A stretch of 64,000 bases of DNA from contig NC_008699.1 of assembly GCF_000015265.1 (NCBI RefSeq), forward strand, positions 3,286,001-3,350,000. Reading direction: 5' to 3'. The first letter of the stretch is position 1; each line of letters starts with the position of its first letter. Under the pieces are notes generated by a model. The model ran no database searches. It worked only from the letters and a program-made list of their open reading frames with translations, and had not been told where the DNA came from. The position numbers and the translations under genes were made by a program. Shown here in pieces: positions 1-8,241 of this stretch. This DNA is from Nocardioides sp. JS614 (GTDB lineage: Bacteria > Actinomycetota > Actinomycetes > Propionibacteriales > Nocardioidaceae).

Positions 1-977
1 CGCCCATCCAGCTGCTCGAACGCCCTTCGGCCTCACCACCGTCCGCGGGACCGGAGCGGCGTACCCCGCCGCCGAGACGGCCACGACGCTCCCGCCGCGG
101 CCTGGTCCTGCTGCTGGCAGCCCTGCTCCTGGTGGCCGGTGCCGGCGCGGGCGCCTGGTGGTTCCTCGACGGGCGCTACACCTCGACGCCCGGGGTGCTC
201 GGCCTGACGAAGGCGGCCGCGGAGCAGCGGCTCGACGAGGCCGGCCTCGACGTCGCGTGGGGCGACAAGGCCTACTCCGAGACGGTTCCCGCCGGCCGGG
301 TGGTCGCCACCGACCCGGAGCCCGGGTCGAAGGTGCTCGACGGCGGCACCGTCACCGTCGTGCTCTCGCTGGGCAAGGAGCGCTACGACGTGCCGAAGCT
401 GAAGGGGCTGACCGTTGACCAGGCCCAGGACGCCCTCGCCGAGACCCATCTCGCCTTCGGCACCAGCACCGAGAAGTGGTCCGACACCGTCGAGAAGGGC
501 GTCGTCATCTCGAGCTCGCCCAAGGCCGGGACGACGCTGCGCCCCGACGCCGCCGTCGACCTCGTGGTCAGCAAGGGCCCCAAGCCGGTCACGCTCAAGG
601 ACTGGGTCGGCAAGGACGCCGACGAGGCGATGGCCTGGGCCGAGGGCAAGGGGCTCGACGCCGCTGTCGCCAGCGAGGAGTACAACGACGACGTCGCCGC
701 CGGCGACGTGATCTCGATGGACCCGCCCGCCGGCACCACGCTGCATCGCGGGGACAGCGTCTCGTTCGTCGTCTCCAAGGGCCCGCACCTGGTCGAGGTC
801 CCCTCCGTGCGCGCGCAGGGGGTCGACGCCGCGACCGCGACGCTCGAGGCGCTCGGCTTCCGGGTCGTCACCGAGAAGGCCTCGGGCTATCTGGGCCTGG
901 GCTACGTGTTCTCCCAGGACCCCGGCGGCGGCGAGATGGTGCCCTTCGGGTCGACGATCACCCTGACGCTCATCTGA
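1..977 (+). CDS. PASTA-domain Ser/Thr protein kinase, C-terminal part (5' end outside window)
   Basis: The reading frame is open from the first bases of the window, so the gene starts upstream. The visible part has a basic, proline-rich juxtamembrane stretch, one transmembrane helix (about bases 105-165) and then four tandem PASTA repeats ending at the stop. PASTA repeats are extracellular modules that bind peptidoglycan fragments. The arrangement kinase-TM-PASTA is that of PknB/Stk1 kinases that control growth and division. The kinase domain itself is not visible, so the kinase call rests on architecture and on the conserved position upstream of class II DAHP synthase in actinobacteria. An ATG at 132 is internal to the TM region and is unlikely to be the true start. 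Confidence 0.85.
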   Translation, partial: PIQLLERPSASPPSAGPERRTPPPRRPRRSRRGLVLLLAALLLVAGAGAGAWWFLDGRYTSTPGVLGLTKAAAEQRLDEAGLDVAWGDKAYSETVPAGRVVATDPEPGSKVLDGGTVTVVLSLGKERYDVPKLKGLTVDQAQDALAETHLAFGTSTEKWSDTVEKGVVISSSPKAGTTLRPDAAVDLVVSKGPKPVTLKDWVGKDADEAMAWAEGKGLDAAVASEEYNDDVAAGDVISMDPPAGTTLHRGDSVSFVVSKGPHLVEVPSVRAQGVDAATATLEALGFRVVTEKASGYLGLGYVFSQDPGGGEMVPFGSTITLTLI

Positions 978-1070
978 CGCTGACCCGGTCACCGCGCGGA
1001 CCGTTGTCGGCCTGCGAGACGTCCGTGTTTGCGGTGGCGGGAACGAGATGACGTGGTCACCGTCGGCGGA

Positions 1071-1103
1071 GGTTGAGATGTGAGCGCAGCGAGCCTCGAA
1101 ACC
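1071..1103. repeat. Imperfect palindrome of a type common in Nocardioides intergenic DNA
   Basis: The 33-bp element begins GGTTGAG, has GAGCGCAGCGAGC at its centre and ends CGAAACC. Its ends and centre are inverted copies with a few mismatches. It lies between the kinase and the DUF222 gene. I recall similar elements being frequent between Nocardioides genes, often near DUF222 genes; that is from memory and only one copy is seen here. The rest of the 978-1191 gap shows no gene. Confidence 0.4.
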
Positions 1104-1191
1104 CCGCGCCCCCGCAGGACCTCGCACCCTCTCTGACCTGGGCAAACACGGGCTCGGAGGGACTGTCGGTGGCCCCTGTTGTACTGGTCTC

Positions 1192-2577
1192 ATGAGCACG
1201 GCACGCGATTGGGCGGACCGGTCGGAGGAGCGGATCCTCGACCTGGCCGGTGCGTGCGCGCGGTCGATTCGTGACGCGGAGACCGAGCTGTTGCGGCTGG
1301 CGTATCAGTGGGCGATCGTGCACCCGGCGAACCGGCTGGATCCGGTCGAGGTGGACTTGCCGGGTCGCGAACGGGCGCGTCGGCTGGGTGGGGAGGGGAC
1401 TCCGGAGGTGAGCGAGTTCGCGGCCGCGGAGTTCGGGGCCCGGATCGGCCGCTCACCGTATGCGGCGGCGTCTCTGATCGGGGACGCCCTGGACCTGCAG
1501 CACCGGTTCCCGCGCCTGTGGGCGCGGGTCGAGGCCGGGGAGGTCCGCGCCTCCTATGCCCGCTACGTGACCACCAAGACCCGGACCCTCGCCGCCGAGC
1601 AGGCGGCCTACGTCGATGCTCGCGTCTTCGAGTCCGCGGACGGGCGGCTGCCCTGGTCCCGGTTCGAGGAGCTGGTGGCCGGCACGGTCGCCCAGGCCGC
1701 CCCCGAGGCGGCCCGGGAGAAGGAGGAGCGCGCCGCCAAGGCGAGGTTCGCCAAGAAGGTCCGCCGCACCGTCGCCGACCAGACCCATGGAATGGCCTCG
1801 TTCCTGGTGCACGCCGACCTGCCCACCATCGAGGCCATCGACGACTACGTCACCCAACGAGCCAAGCAGCTCGCCGACACCCTGCCCGACGCCCCCCACC
1901 TGCAGAGTGAGGATGACCGGCGGGTGCACGCCTTCCTGCTGCTGGTCTCCGGCGCGCCGGCCGACACCGACCTGGCGGACCTGCTGCCGCAGGTGTGCCT
2001 GTACGTGCACACCTACGCCGACCCCGACGCCGACCGCACCCAGAGTTCCGAGGGGATCGTCCGGGTCGAGGGCCATGGTCCGGTCACCCAGGCGTGGGTC
2101 CGCCGGTTCCTCGGCCCGCACGCGCGGTTCACGATCCGTCCGGTCCTCGACCTCGCCGACCAAGCCCCGGTGGATTCCTACGAGATCCCCGACCGACATA
2201 GGCGGGCCGTGCATCTGATGACGCCGGCCGACACCTTCCCCTTCGCCTCCTGCACCTCACCGGGCATGCAGATCGACCACACCATCCCCTACGACCAGGG
2301 TGGTGTCAGCGGGGTGGGCAACTACGGGCCGATGACCACCCTGCACCACCGGATCAAGACGCATGGCGCGGGTTGGCAGGTCAAGCAGCCCTTCCCCGGC
2401 ATCTACATGTGGCGCGACCCCCACGGCGGCTTCTACCTCGTCGACCACACCGGCACCCGCCGCCTCACCGACGCGTCCACCGAGGACCAGCCAGCACCGC
2501 CGCCGCGCAAGCCCATGGTCATCGAGCTCTGGCACAGCCCCATCCACATCGAGATCGCCGACGACTTCGCCGCCTAA
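1192..2577 (+). CDS. DUF222 / HNH endonuclease signature protein (13E12 repeat family)
   Basis: This 461-residue protein has the usual DUF222 layout: a long alpha-helical N-terminal region (residues about 1-300) and a C-terminal HNH-type nuclease module. The HNH core is near residues 355-385, with the QIDHTIPY stretch followed by GNYGPMTTLHHRIKTHG. Members are multicopy in actinobacterial genomes and behave like selfish or island-borne genes; the cellular role is not settled. A possible -10 (TGTACT at 1180) lies 6 nt before the ATG, so the mRNA may be leaderless. The gene marks the left side of an accessory region inserted between the PASTA kinase and the core metabolic block. Confidence 0.85.
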   Translation: MSTARDWADRSEERILDLAGACARSIRDAETELLRLAYQWAIVHPANRLDPVEVDLPGRERARRLGGEGTPEVSEFAAAEFGARIGRSPYAAASLIGDALDLQHRFPRLWARVEAGEVRASYARYVTTKTRTLAAEQAAYVDARVFESADGRLPWSRFEELVAGTVAQAAPEAAREKEERAAKARFAKKVRRTVADQTHGMASFLVHADLPTIEAIDDYVTQRAKQLADTLPDAPHLQSEDDRRVHAFLLLVSGAPADTDLADLLPQVCLYVHTYADPDADRTQSSEGIVRVEGHGPVTQAWVRRFLGPHARFTIRPVLDLADQAPVDSYEIPDRHRRAVHLMTPADTFPFASCTSPGMQIDHTIPYDQGGVSGVGNYGPMTTLHHRIKTHGAGWQVKQPFPGIYMWRDPHGGFYLVDHTGTRRLTDASTEDQPAPPPRKPMVIELWHSPIHIEIADDFAA

Positions 2578-2901
2578 CTGAGTCGTTTAGGTCGACGTCA
2601 TTGGCGGCGGTATGACGCGGCTTTGTCTAGCCCATGAGTAGCCGGCATGCGGGAAGCATTCACGGCGGCGGGGTGGGCCGCCCGTCGACGTAACGTTCAG
2701 TTCAGCGCAGCCTGCAGACAGATGGCCCTGCGCGCGCCGTCGAGAACCGCTTCTGCGTGGTGCCGTGGCTCGTGTGACTGGTGTGTCCTGGTCGCGCCGG
2801 TCGGCTGGCGAGGTTAGCCGTCGCCGGGATGCGCCTGGATTCGAGGCGCGGTCCAGTGGCGCGGGTCGGCGCGCGCGTGACGTGGTACGGGGGTTGTAGC
2901 G
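2578..2901. other. Gene-free stretch inside the accessory island
   Basis: No convincing coding region, RNA gene or hairpin was seen here. Open frames on the minus strand have poor codon bias and run into the neighbouring remnant. It may be decayed island DNA. Confidence 0.4.
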
Positions 2902-3467
2902 GTGAGCGAGGAGTCTTGGCACGAGGCACGGTTGATTCCGACCTCGGGTATCAACGGCGTCGAGGAGCGGGAACGACGTGCGACGTCTGCGCTGCTGGCG
3001 GATCTGGGCGCTGGGAAGGAGTTCGGCCGCACCTTCGTGAAGGCGTTCGGTGCGCCAGCGGCGGCCGTTGACGCTGGACACCGCCTGTCGGTTGACAGCG
3101 GCCGGTTCGGCTCCGATTGGCACCAGCAGGGTGACCATGTGATCAAGCCCGTCGTGTGCATGGGCGGACTGGCCAACCTCGTGGCGCTTGTCGAGTCGGA
3201 GGATCCGATCGTCGCAGGCGAGTTCCTCACCAGTGAGCAGGAGATGTCGTTGCCGCTGCACACCCACAAGGCGCTCACCGCGAGGCGGAACTCGGTGGGC
3301 ACTGGGCTGAGCACGTGCTCGCGCGGATCGAGGCGTTCGACGGCTGCGGGGTCACCCTCTTGACCCCGCAGCACATCCGCGCCGACTACGTCCGCGCCGC
3401 CGACAAGGAAAGCGAGTCGCGGGCGCTGATTGTCTCGAAGCGTGTGTCCTTCCCCATCCAGCCCTGA
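2902..3467 (+). pseudogene. Remnant of an actinobacterial island gene, N-terminal fragment plus frameshifted tail
   Basis: From GTG 2902 the frame encodes EARLIPTSGINGVEERERR followed by ATSALLADL. This is the highly conserved N-terminus of a family of roughly 400 residues that I associate with actinobacterial defence or stress islands. Similarity is lost after about 50 residues and the frame ends at 3363. From about 3280 a different frame (stop at 3465-3467) has good coding character, reading GGHWAEHVLARIEAFDGCGV and ending SKRVSFPIQP. The simplest reading is an internal deletion plus a frameshift, leaving a broken gene or two fused fragments. A short functional protein from the first frame cannot be excluded. 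It sits directly upstream of the P-loop ATPase gene. Confidence 0.55.
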
Positions 3468-3613
3468 CCTCTCTCCGACGTTCTGGGCCCCGCTGCCTCC
3501 AGGGTGTAGCGGAGTCCGAACGCGGTGAACCCGATCTGCACCATCTGACTCTGTGTTGCTCATAATTCGTGGCAGGGTAGGGCGCGGACCCACGATCGGG
3601 AGGCCATGCGACG

Positions 3614-5734
3614 ATGCCAAACATATCCGAGCGCAACTTGAAGGCGTTTCATGAGGCTGCTCAGTCCTTGAAACTGTACAGACGCGCGGAGCTTTCGGAC
3701 GCTCGCGGGGAGTCGCTAGTCGAGCATTTGTACGTGGATCCCTTGCCGAATGACCACGTTCTCCAGACGATGTTGAAGAGCAACACTACTTTCCTGGTCG
3801 GGCGGAAGGGCACTGGCAAATCGACGGTCTTCCAGCGCGCGCAACATGAGTTGCGGAAAGCTGGAAAAGCGTCCGCATACATCGACATCAAGACCATCTA
3901 CGAATCCAGCCAGGTCGATCCGGGTCTGGCCGCGAAGCTATCGGCAATGCCGGGTGCCATGAACTTGGACGAGATGGAGTCGTTGCTTCTCCATCGAGCA
4001 TTCTTGGCCGCGATGATCCGAGCAATCCGCGAAGAGATCAAGAGCCGAATCAAGGTCTCTCTATGGCAGAAAGTTAAGAACTCGGTAGGTGGATCCGTGG
4101 ATGATCTGTTTGAGGGCTTGGATGCCCTCCTTGAGGCAGCTGACGCGGACCGCTTTATCAGTGTTGTTTCCACCCGTTTAGTCGAAGAGCGCAGGCAGGA
4201 CTCCGACGAGGTCATCAACAAGCAAGGTGTGTCCGGAAAGGTTGGCGCGGGTGCCACAGGGCCCGAGGCCTCCCTTGCGTTTGAAGACCAAACGAGCTAC
4301 ACGTTCGGGTCGGAGCGTGAACGGCAGTTTGCGGATATCTTGGTTCGCGTCTTCGACATCAAGTCGTATATACTGCAACTCAAGGAGTTGCTGAATCGAG
4401 TCGGACTGACACAGTTGTTCGTCTTCGTAGACGATTTTTCGGAGCTTCCGCCCCCCGCCATGCAGGTCGTCGTAGACGCTCTCCTCGGGCCCTTGAACAA
4501 TTGGTCTGAAGAGTTGATTAAGTTCAAGATCGCTGCCTATCCCGGCCGCATCTACTACGGCCAAATCGATAAGACGAAGATTGATGAGATCAGCCTCGAC
4601 ATCTACAGCCTGTACGGCACCGCCGACATCGCGGGGATGGAAGAGAAGGCGGTCGACTTCACGCGCCGTCTGATCACGCGGCGTCTCGAGCACTTTGGTG
4701 TTCAAGCGCTCGGCGATGTCTTCGACACGCGTCGCTCCGGTGGAGATGAATTGTGGCGTCAATTGTTCTTCGCCACCATGGCAAACCCCCGTAATATTGG
4801 CTACGTATTGTATTTCATGTACGAGTCGAATCTCATCTATGGGCAGAAAATCAATCTTGCCTCGATCCGGGACGCGGCGCGTAGGTACTACGAGGAAAAG
4901 ATTGAGGCGTATTTCGCCATGAATCGATTCCTGCACGAGAGCTTCGATGAACGATCTTCCATCTTTAGTCTCAAAGAACTACTCGACGCCCTCGTCATCC
5001 GAGCGCGTGAGTTGCGGTATCACACCACCTCGGCAGTAATGCGAGACCTCGAAGGTCGCCCACCTACGAGCCATTTCCACGTTGCGACGCAAATGGAGGC
5101 TCTGCTCGCAACCTTGGAGTTGAACTTCTTCATCACCAAGTACTATGTGATGAGTGACCGAGACGGTCGGAAGGTCACCGTTTACGCCCTTAACTACGGG
5201 CTATGTCAAAAGCAGAGCATTGAGTTCGGACGTCCTGAGGGGAAGCGCGAGTACCGGCTGTACTACGTGGAACGAGTGTTCGATGTCACTGCGATCCTCC
5301 AAGAGTACGTCAGAATGAATCAGGAAATCGTCTGCGACTCATGCGGCCACAACTTCGATCATGAAGCGCTTCCCGCCCTACAAATGTTTGACATGCTTTG
5401 TCCAGAATGCAGAACGGGCAAGTGTGTCATTACGAACCTCTCGAAGAAGTACGAGGCCACCCTTCGAGAGATTGATCCTGAACTTCTCCTGCCAAAGGTT
5501 GAGCTTGGGATTCTTCACACACTTGGAACCGAAGAGCGGGCTCTTTATGCCGCCGAGGTCGCTGGCGAACTGGACTGCTCGTATCAACTCGTTGGGAAGC
5601 GGGCGGTCAACTTGGCCGAGAGAGGCTTGGTGGATCGTGACAAATTCGACCAAGGGCGCCGCGAGCTGAGGGTTACTGAGTTGGCTCAGCGAACGTACTT
5701 GCGCGATCTAGTCGAGGACGTCGAGCCGGATTGA
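3614..5734 (+). CDS. P-loop ATPase with zinc ribbon and C-terminal winged helix, candidate defence or island gene
   Basis: This is a 706-residue predicted cytoplasmic ATPase. Walker A is GRKGTGKST at residues 63-71, and the Walker B-like stretch LFVFVDDFSE has its acidic pair at D273/D274. A zinc ribbon follows with C574, C577, C596 and C599. The last 80 residues look like a winged helix. The layout resembles the loosely defined ORC/CDC6-like or Sll1717-family P-loop ATPases found in defence islands. The substrate is unknown and no nuclease or methylase partner is adjacent. A GGGAGG ribosome site (3598-3603) lies 10 nt before ATG 3614 and an AT-rich CATAAT at about 3559 may be its -10. Sampled lines are close to 50% G+C, far below the flanks, with rare codons such as TTG and TTT, so transfer is likely. 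Confidence 0.75.
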   Translation: MPNISERNLKAFHEAAQSLKLYRRAELSDARGESLVEHLYVDPLPNDHVLQTMLKSNTTFLVGRKGTGKSTVFQRAQHELRKAGKASAYIDIKTIYESSQVDPGLAAKLSAMPGAMNLDEMESLLLHRAFLAAMIRAIREEIKSRIKVSLWQKVKNSVGGSVDDLFEGLDALLEAADADRFISVVSTRLVEERRQDSDEVINKQGVSGKVGAGATGPEASLAFEDQTSYTFGSERERQFADILVRVFDIKSYILQLKELLNRVGLTQLFVFVDDFSELPPPAMQVVVDALLGPLNNWSEELIKFKIAAYPGRIYYGQIDKTKIDEISLDIYSLYGTADIAGMEEKAVDFTRRLITRRLEHFGVQALGDVFDTRRSGGDELWRQLFFATMANPRNIGYVLYFMYESNLIYGQKINLASIRDAARRYYEEKIEAYFAMNRFLHESFDERSSIFSLKELLDALVIRARELRYHTTSAVMRDLEGRPPTSHFHVATQMEALLATLELNFFITKYYVMSDRDGRKVTVYALNYGLCQKQSIEFGRPEGKREYRLYYVERVFDVTAILQEYVRMNQEIVCDSCGHNFDHEALPALQMFDMLCPECRTGKCVITNLSKKYEATLREIDPELLLPKVELGILHTLGTEERALYAAEVAGELDCSYQLVGKRAVNLAERGLVDRDKFDQGRRELRVTELAQRTYLRDLVEDVEPD

Positions 5735-5929
5735 GGCGACCGCACGCGGGTGGTGCGCCATCTGCCCGGAGTGGGCTTCGAGCGCGCTAGCTGTGATGCC
5801 TAGGCACGTTGTGCGATCGGGTACCGCAATCGGTACATAGGTGAAGGCCAGCGGTTCAGCGACTACCAGCCTCGGGTGCGGGATACCGACCAGCGTCCCG
5901 GCAAGCAGCGCAGAGACACGATCGTTCAT
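5708..5929 (-). CDS. Weak small ORF at the right end of the island
   Basis: A 73-residue frame (starting MNDRVSALLAGTLVGIPHPR) runs opposite to the ATPase gene and overlaps its last 27 bases. Residue composition is protein-like and the AT-richer composition matches the island. No proper Shine-Dalgarno was seen and no family is recognised. It may be a small gene, the tail of a deleted gene, or chance. Confidence 0.25.
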   Translation of the reverse strand: MNDRVSALLAGTLVGIPHPRLVVAEPLAFTYVPIAVPDRTTCLGITASALEAHSGQMAHHPRAVASIRLDVLD

Positions 5930-6189
5930 CTCTTTGGGCTCGCTGGCGACGCTGGCTCATTCGAAGGTGCGCTCCTAGAGGCGCCGAGCCAGGGGCGAGC
6001 ACTCTTGGCCCGTGAGAGTGGTCTGTCATTCGGGCCGTTTCGACCTGCGTCAAAGTGGGCGAGATGCCCGGCCTGTCAATGCAACTGCGCCACCCTGAGC
6101 ATGTGGCATCCCAGTCGCCGGATCCGCTCGATGCCATCGACGTGCCCGCGACGTCTGTGGGCGACGGTGGGACGACCGTCGGCGCCGAG
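5735..6189. other. Gene-poor right margin of the island
   Basis: Apart from the weak minus-strand frame at its left end, this stretch shows no supported gene, tRNA or clear repeat. Composition returns to high GC towards 6100. No integrase or attachment duplication could be identified by eye. Confidence 0.4.
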
Positions 6190-6195
6190 TAGGTT
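6190..6195 (+). promoter_or_regulatory. -10 box of a leaderless promoter for nfo
   Basis: TAGGTT lies 6 nt before GTG 6202, which places transcription start at or next to that codon. A GTG at 6196 directly abuts the box and is therefore an unlikely start. Confidence 0.55.
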
Positions 6196-6201
6196 GTGCG
6201 G

Positions 6202-7086
6202 GTGCTCGACCCCGCCCTCCGCAACCCGATCGGGACCCACGTGCTCGTCGGCAAGGGCCTCGTCGACGGCGCCGTCGCGAACGCGGACCTGGTCGCCTGC
6301 GAGACCTTCCAGGTCTTCACCGGCAACCCCCGCGGCTGGGCGCTGAGCGAGGGCAAGCCGGCCGACGACGCGCGCTTCCGCGACCTGATGGCCGCGCGCG
6401 GGACCCGGGTGTTCATCCACGCGCCGTACCTCGTGAACCTCGGCTCGCCGACCCCGGCGACCTACGAGCGCTCGGTGGCCTCGGTGGCGCACAACCTCAA
6501 GCGGGCGGCGGAGATCGGCGCCGAGGGCGTCGTCGTGCACACCGGGTCGTACGTCGACCCCGGCGAGGGCGACAGCCTCGCGCGGCACGCGCGCGCGATG
6601 CGGCAGGTGCGCGAGGGACTCCTGCCCCTGCTCGACGCCGTCGCCGGCGACGATGCACCCTGGCTGCTGCTCGAGCCGACCGCCGGCCAGGGCCGCTCCC
6701 TGTGCGCCGGCGTCGAGGACCTCGCGCCGTACCTCGAGGCCCTCGACCACCACCCGAAGGCCGGCATCTGCCTGGACACCTGCCACGTGTTCGCCGCCGG
6801 GGCGCCGCTGGACGAGCCGGGCGGCACCACCGCGACCGTGGACCGGGTGGTCGAGATCGGCGGCCCGGGCCGGCTGCGGCTGGTGCACGCCAACGACTCG
6901 ATGGACGTCCGCGGCGCCTTCAAGGACCGGCACCAGCGGATCGGCGAGGGCCACATCGGCGAGGGCGCGTTCACCGAGCTGTTCGCGCACCCGGCCACCG
7001 AAGGCGTGCCGTTCATCCTCGAGACGCCCGACTCGCGCGACGTCGACAACCGCGACATCCCGCTGCTGAAGAAGCTGCGCGGATGA
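6202..7086 (+). CDS. nfo: Deoxyribonuclease IV (AP endonuclease, base excision repair)
   Basis: This 294-residue TIM-barrel enzyme cleaves DNA 5' to abasic sites in base excision repair. Family metal-site motifs are present in order: VFIHAPYLVNL, GVVVHTGSY, LLLEPTAGQG, CLDTCHVFAAG, RLVHANDS with DRHQRIGEGHIG, and FILETPD. Length is typical for bacterial endonuclease IV. Start 6202 is preferred over the in-frame GTG 6196 because of the -10 box position; the choice changes the protein by two residues. The stop overlaps the ATG of the following transporter gene (ATGA), so the two are probably co-transcribed. Confidence 0.9.
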   Translation: MLDPALRNPIGTHVLVGKGLVDGAVANADLVACETFQVFTGNPRGWALSEGKPADDARFRDLMAARGTRVFIHAPYLVNLGSPTPATYERSVASVAHNLKRAAEIGAEGVVVHTGSYVDPGEGDSLARHARAMRQVREGLLPLLDAVAGDDAPWLLLEPTAGQGRSLCAGVEDLAPYLEALDHHPKAGICLDTCHVFAAGAPLDEPGGTTATVDRVVEIGGPGRLRLVHANDSMDVRGAFKDRHQRIGEGHIGEGAFTELFAHPATEGVPFILETPDSRDVDNRDIPLLKKLRG

Positions 7087-7967
7087 GGCGCACCACCCTG
7101 CTCGCCACCGCGACGCTGCTCGGCATCACCGCGTGCTGGGGGTCGACGTTCTTCCTGATCCACGACCTGCTCGACCGGATCCCGGCCGTCGACTTCATCG
7201 CCGTCCGCTTCTCGATCGCCGGCATCCTGCTCCTCGCGGTCGCGCCGCGCGCGGTGCTGCGGCTCTCCCCTGCCGCGCGCCGGCAGGCCGCCGCGCTCGG
7301 TGGCCTGTACGGCGTCGGGCAGATCCTGCAGACCAGCGGACTCGCCCACACCTCGGCCAGCGTGTCCGGGTTCATCACCGGGATGTACGTGATCGCCACC
7401 CCGCTGTTCGCGGCCGTGCTGCTGCGCAACCGGATCACCCGAGCGACCTGGTTCGCCGTACTGCTTGCCGCCGCGGGCTTGGCCGTGCTCACCCTGCAGG
7501 GCTTCTCCGTCGGCTACGGCGAGGCGATCACCCTGGTCGCGGCGATGCTCTTCGCGCTGCACATCGTGGGGCTGGGCGCGTGGTCGAGCACCCGGGACGC
7601 GCTGGGCATGTCGATCCTGCAGGTCGTGGTGGTGGCGGGGATCGGCCTCGTGGCCAGCGCCCCGCACGGCATCGTGCTGCCCGACAACGGGAGCGACTGG
7701 CTCTCGGTGGTCTACATGGCGGTCTTCCCCGCCGCGCTCGCGCTGCTCGGTCAGACCTGGGCGCAGGCCCACCTGTCGGCGACGAGGACCGCGATCGTGA
7801 TGAGCATGGAGCCGGTGTTCGCGGCGTTCTTCGCCGTGCTCCTGGGTGGGGAGTCGGTGACCATGCGGATGCTCGTCGGCGGCCTGATGGTGCTGGCCGC
7901 GATGCTCACCGTCGAGCTGGCCCCGCGCCGCAAGGTCGAGGGTGAAGTGCCTCACATCGCCGTGTGA
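7083..7967 (+). CDS. EamA/DMT-family transporter
   Basis: A 294-residue inner-membrane protein with about ten hydrophobic segments arranged as two EamA repeats. It begins with the family-typical GITACWGSTFFLIHDLL, and the second repeat includes SMEPVFAAFFAVLLGGE. Members export metabolites such as amino acids; the substrate cannot be read from sequence. The ATG overlaps the nfo stop by 4 nt, which indicates translational coupling. A longer open frame upstream is only the shadow of nfo. Confidence 0.85.
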   Translation: MRRTTLLATATLLGITACWGSTFFLIHDLLDRIPAVDFIAVRFSIAGILLLAVAPRAVLRLSPAARRQAAALGGLYGVGQILQTSGLAHTSASVSGFITGMYVIATPLFAAVLLRNRITRATWFAVLLAAAGLAVLTLQGFSVGYGEAITLVAAMLFALHIVGLGAWSSTRDALGMSILQVVVVAGIGLVASAPHGIVLPDNGSDWLSVVYMAVFPAALALLGQTWAQAHLSATRTAIVMSMEPVFAAFFAVLLGGESVTMRMLVGGLMVLAAMLTVELAPRRKVEGEVPHIAV

Positions 7968-8241
7968 TCACACCGCTGCCGGCGCTGCTCGGAGTCGCTC
8001 TGCCCAATGGTCCTAGTACCACTCGTTCCGCGACGCGAGGCGGGCCACCGGTCCTAGCATTTTCCCGGTCCGAGGGTGTCGGTAGCCCTCCCCCGCAGCG
8101 CAGCGGCGGGCGATGGCACGGGCACCCTCGGGCCTCCCAAGGCTCGGCCTCCTCCGCATCGGGTCCGTCCGGATGCTGAGTCGCGGCCGTCCGGCCGCCG
8201 CCGGTCACCTACGGTTCTCCCGCCCCCGAGAGGAGTCCCGC

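Noticed and set aside
33..1199. Long minus-strand open frame opposite the PASTA protein
   Set aside because: It is the antisense of a GC-rich gene with clear PASTA repeats; it has no domain pattern of its own and only reflects third-position bias.
2814..3620. Minus-strand frames across the island remnant
   Set aside because: Arg/Pro/Ser-rich with no conserved stretch, while the plus strand shows a recognisable conserved N-terminus.
8007..8060. 16-codon leader peptide upstream of the class I DAHP synthase
   Set aside because: It contains no Phe, Tyr or Trp codons and no attenuator hairpins follow, so aromatic attenuation is not supported.
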